Assembly: GCF_003160695.1 (NCBI RefSeq)
Contig: NZ_QGDD01000002.1
Coordinates: forward strand, 62,001 to 126,000
Direction of reading: 5' to 3'
Origin: Nocardioides silvaticus
GTDB taxonomy: Bacteria > Actinomycetota > Actinomycetes > Propionibacteriales > Nocardioidaceae
Length of the DNA stretch: 64,000 nt
Shown: positions 61,582 through 64,000 of the stretch, piece by piece
Numbering within the stretch: position 1 is the first letter of the stretch
Layout: each line of letters opens with the position of its first letter
Notes under the pieces: generated by a model
Databases searched by the model: none
The model's input: the letters and a program-made list of their open reading frames with translations, nothing else
What the model was told of the DNA's origin: nothing
Program-made: the position numbers and the translations under genes

Positions 61582-62610
61582 ATGCGAGTCGGAGTACTGA
61601 CCGGAGGGGGCGACTGCCCCGGCCTGAACGCGGTGATCCGCGCCGTCGTGCGCAAGGGGGTCAAGGAGCACGGCTTCGAGTTCGTGGGCTTCCGCGACGG
61701 GTGGCGGGGTCCGCTGGAGGGGGTGACGATGCCGCTCGGCATCGCCGAGTGCCGCGGCATCCTGCCGCGCGGCGGCACCATCCTCGGCTCGTCCCGCACC
61801 AACCCCTTCAAGGTCGACGACGGGGTGCAGCGCATCAAGGACAACCTGGCCGCCGAGGGCGTCGACGCGCTCGTCGCGATCGGCGGGGAGGACACCCTCG
61901 GCGTCGCCACCAAGCTGGCGGAGCTGGGCGTCGACGTCGTGGGCGTGCCGAAGACCATCGACAACGACCTGTCCGGCACCGACTTCACGTTCGGCTTCGA
62001 CACCGCGGTCAACATCGCGACCGAGGCGATCGACCGGCTGCACACCACCGCCGAGTCGCACCACCGGGTGCTGGTCGTGGAGGTCATGGGCCGCCACGCG
62101 GGCTGGATCGCGCTGCACTCCGGCATCGCCGGCGGGGCCAACATCGTGCTGATCCCCGAGCAGCCCTTCGACATCGAGGAGGTGTGCGCCCTCGTCCAGC
62201 AGCGGTTCGAGTCGCGCTTCGCGCCGATCCTCGTGGTCTCCGAGGGCGCGGTGCCGCGCGACGGCAGCGGCATGACCCTGCAGAGCGGCGACGTCGACGC
62301 GTTCGGGCACGTGCGGCTCGGCGGCATCGGCGACCGGCTGGCCAAGGAGATCGAGGAGCGCACCGGCGCCGAGGCCCGCGCCGTGGTGCTCGGCCACGTG
62401 CAGCGGGGCGGCACGCCCACGGCGTTCGACCGCTGGCTGGCCACCCGGTTCGGGCTCCAGGCCATCAGCGCGGTCGCCGACGGCGAGTTCGGCGTGATGG
62501 TCGCGCTGCGCGGCAAGGACATCGTCCGGGTGCCGCTCATCGAGGGCACCGGCGAGCTCAAGCTGGTCACGCCCGAGGAGTACGCCGAGGCGCAGGTCTT
62601 CTTCGGCTGA
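61582..62610 (+). CDS. pfkA: 6-phosphofructokinase, predicted pyrophosphate-dependent
   Basis: A 342-residue PfkA-family enzyme. Substrate and catalytic motifs VPKTIDND (catalytic D127) and EVMGRHAGWIA are present. At the donor site the sequence is GGEDTLG: residue 104 is Asp, not the Gly of ATP-dependent enzymes, and residue 124 is Lys (PKTIDND) instead of Gly. Both changes are the known signature of PPi-dependent kinases, as in Amycolatopsis methanolica, which also has this size. The enzyme would then be reversible in glycolysis. ATG start with an apparent leaderless promoter. Confidence 0.93.
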   Translation: MRVGVLTGGGDCPGLNAVIRAVVRKGVKEHGFEFVGFRDGWRGPLEGVTMPLGIAECRGILPRGGTILGSSRTNPFKVDDGVQRIKDNLAAEGVDALVAIGGEDTLGVATKLAELGVDVVGVPKTIDNDLSGTDFTFGFDTAVNIATEAIDRLHTTAESHHRVLVVEVMGRHAGWIALHSGIAGGANIVLIPEQPFDIEEVCALVQQRFESRFAPILVVSEGAVPRDGSGMTLQSGDVDAFGHVRLGGIGDRLAKEIEERTGAEARAVVLGHVQRGGTPTAFDRWLATRFGLQAISAVADGEFGVMVALRGKDIVRVPLIEGTGELKLVTPEEYAEAQVFFG

Positions 62611-62676
62611 CGGTCCGGCCGTCGCTACGCCGATCGGCCGATGACAGCCCGGTCCGCCGGGCACCACACTCGAAGC

Positions 62677-63876
62677 ATGTTCGCCCTTCGGGCAGACCAC
62701 GCCTTCGACGGCACCCGGTTCGTGCCGGGTGGCGCGACCGTGCTCGTCGAGGGGGAGCGCATCGTGGGAGTGGAGGCGGGTGGGTTCCCGTTGCCCGAGG
62801 ACTGCCCCGTCTCGTCGTACGCCGGGACGCTGCTACCCGGCCTCGTCGACGCGCACGTCCACCTGGTGTCCAGCGGGGCGGTCGGCGCGCTCGAGGCGGT
62901 CGGCGCACAGTCGCCCGAGGAGATCGATGCGCAGATCGAGCGCTCACTGGCCGCGCAGGCCGCCCACGGCGTGACCACGGTTCGTGACCTCGGGGACCGT
63001 GACTACCGCACGCTCGCGTTCCGTGACCGGCGCGCGCCCGGCAGTCCGAGGATCCTGACGGCGGGGCCACCGATCACGACGCCCCAGGGGCACTGTCACT
63101 TCCTGGGTTGCACTGCTGCGACACCGGAGGAGCTGCGACGCGCCGTGACCGAGCACCGCGACCGCGGGGTCGACGTGGTCAAGGTGATGGCGAGCGGAGG
63201 GTTCCTCACGCCCGGCACCGACATGCTCGGCACGCAGTACGCCGTCCGCGAGCTCCGCGTGGTGGTCGAGGCCGCGCACGAGGCGGGGTTGCAGGTGCTG
63301 GCGCACGCACACTCGTTGAGGGGCACCGAGGTGGCGATCGACGCCGGCGTCGACGGCATCGAGCACTTCACCGGTGTCTCCGAGGAGGGACCCGCGATCC
63401 CCGACGCGGTGCTCGAGCGGGTGGCCCAGAAGGCCATCCTGGTCGATCCCACCATGGGCAGCGACCTGGCGATGGTCGAGCTGCTCCCACCGCCTCCGCC
63501 GCAGATCGGTGAGCTCATGGAGCGCTTCGGGATGGACCGCAAGACGATGTTCACGAGCAGGTTCGAGCTGGTGCGCCGGATGCGCGCCCATGGGATCCGC
63601 GTCGTACCGGGCGTCGACGCGGGTGCGATGCCGCTGAAGGCGCACGGCAACGCCTGGCTGGCAGTGGGCGACCTCGTGCGCAGCGGCTACCCGGTCGCCG
63701 AGGCGCTGGCGGCGGGCACGTCGGGGGCGGCCGACGCGTGCGGCGTGGGGGACGTGACCGGCCGGCTGGCCGCGGGTTACGACGCCGACCTCCTCGTCGT
63801 CGACGGTGACCTGGCCTCCGACCCGGCCGCACTGGGTCGTCCGGTCGCCGTCCTGACGCGGGGACACGCGGTCTGA
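62677..63876 (+). CDS. Amidohydrolase family protein (imidazolonepropionase/prolidase-like)
   Basis: 399 residues of the metal-dependent TIM-barrel amidohydrolases. Metal site: H60 and H62 in LVDAHVHLV, a candidate bridging lysine in VVKVMASGG, histidines in LAHAHSLRG and IEHFTGV, and the aspartate in PGVDAGAMP. The nearest described families are Xaa-Pro dipeptidase-like and imidazolonepropionase-like enzymes; the substrate is unknown. Start at the ATG 62677 (CACACT six bases upstream); an ATG twelve codons earlier is possible. Monocistronic by layout. Confidence 0.88.
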   Translation: MFALRADHAFDGTRFVPGGATVLVEGERIVGVEAGGFPLPEDCPVSSYAGTLLPGLVDAHVHLVSSGAVGALEAVGAQSPEEIDAQIERSLAAQAAHGVTTVRDLGDRDYRTLAFRDRRAPGSPRILTAGPPITTPQGHCHFLGCTAATPEELRRAVTEHRDRGVDVVKVMASGGFLTPGTDMLGTQYAVRELRVVVEAAHEAGLQVLAHAHSLRGTEVAIDAGVDGIEHFTGVSEEGPAIPDAVLERVAQKAILVDPTMGSDLAMVELLPPPPPQIGELMERFGMDRKTMFTSRFELVRRMRAHGIRVVPGVDAGAMPLKAHGNAWLAVGDLVRSGYPVAEALAAGTSGAADACGVGDVTGRLAAGYDADLLVVDGDLASDPAALGRPVAVLTRGHAV

Positions 63877-63921
63877 TCCCCCACAAATGGGGAACCGTGC
63901 GGGATGGTCCTCCTACAGGGG

Positions 63922-63933
63922 TGGACTAGACCA
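63922..63933 (+). promoter_or_regulatory. DasR-like (dre) operator candidate
   Basis: TGGACTAGACCA, one base off the perfect TGGTCTAGACCA core of the GntR-type regulator DasR, 14 bases before the start codon of the last gene. In streptomycetes such sites control N-acetylglucosamine uptake and use. Confidence 0.5.
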
Positions 63934-63947
63934 GCAAAGGAGTTGCG

Positions 63948-64000
63948 ATGACCGCGACGACCTCCACCGACCAGGCACCGGCGGACCAGGAGCCGCACCA
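63948..64000 (+). CDS. Start of a gene cut by the window end
   Basis: ATG with AAAGGAG well placed upstream, then an open frame (MTATTSTDQAPADQEPH) to the end of the window. Only 17 codons are seen; the Thr/Ala/Pro-rich N-terminus is uninformative. The DasR-like site suggests an aminosugar transport or PTS gene, but nothing in the coding part proves it. Confidence 0.55.
   Translation, partial: MTATTSTDQAPADQEPH

Noticed and set aside
63877..63895. Terminator after the amidohydrolase
   Set aside because: CCCC/GGGG arms of only four pairs around ACAAAT; too weak to call.

Overview
The window reads as a chromosomal segment of a high-GC Gram-positive actinobacterium. Nocardioides or a close relative (Nocardioidaceae) is the best guess. 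The grounds are the very high GC, frequent GTG starts with 4-nt stop/start overlaps, the actinobacterial ctaC-ctaD-ctaF / ctaE-qcrC-qcrA-qcrB respiratory cluster with a diheme QcrC, a PfkA with pyrophosphate-dependent signature residues, an actinobacterial Tad pilus locus, and intergenic repeats of the GTCTCGATACG...CTACTCGA type. The genus is inferred from gene content and style, not from a marker gene. I saw no rRNA, tRNA, CRISPR array, prophage or insertion sequence; apart from intergenic repeats this looks like core chromosome.

Layout. 0.06-4.9 kb: M16 peptidase, an intergenic block with a 121-bp tandem duplication, a methyltransferase, dapB and a secreted M4 metalloprotease. 4.9-9.2 kb: a DeoR regulator and MDR dehydrogenase divergent from a mannitol-type PTS EIICBA. 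9.2-19 kb: housekeeping genes (GNATs, aldo/keto reductase, nadA, glycerate kinase, Zn-alcohol dehydrogenase with a KstR-like operator, HesB/ErpA-type protein, PfkB kinase, cysteine desulfurase plus TusA-like protein). 19.1-29.2 kb: the aa3 oxidase/bc1 supercomplex genes with an L,D-transpeptidase between the two convergent arms, then ctaG. 29.2-36.3 kb: a degenerate receiver protein coupled to trpD, a large secreted repeat protein, a RAM-domain protein overlapping a DnaQ-UvrC fusion, and two small Cys-pair proteins among repeats. 36.4-40.1 kb: a c-di-AMP (ydaO) riboswitch ahead of an NlpC/P60 hydrolase, followed by two membrane-associated metallopeptidases.

40.1-49.3 kb is the main accessory-type system: a Tad/Flp pilus locus on the minus strand (cpaB, tadZ, tadA, a VWA-TadB fusion, tadC) continuing into a sensor kinase and LuxR-type regulator, then two Flp pilins. 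An identical 16-base sequence lies upstream of cpaB and upstream of the first pilin. No prepilin peptidase or TadE/F-type minor pilin is present. 49.5-61.5 kb: acyl-CoA ligase, SRPBCC protein, ArsA-type ATPase, two tandem ROK kinases, lipase, PlsC acyltransferase, and a MacS/MacR-type two-component system with a flavin reductase gene between its members. 61.5-64 kb: a PfkA whose residues (Asp104, Lys124) point to pyrophosphate dependence, an amidohydrolase, and the first codons of a gene behind a DasR-like site.

Expression style. About seventeen genes carry a TANNNT-like -10 hexamer 6-8 bases before the start codon and no Shine-Dalgarno, consistent with leaderless transcripts. Genes for secreted proteins, the PTS and the pilus instead have clear Shine-Dalgarno sites. 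Operons are tightly coupled through GTGA or ATGA overlaps.
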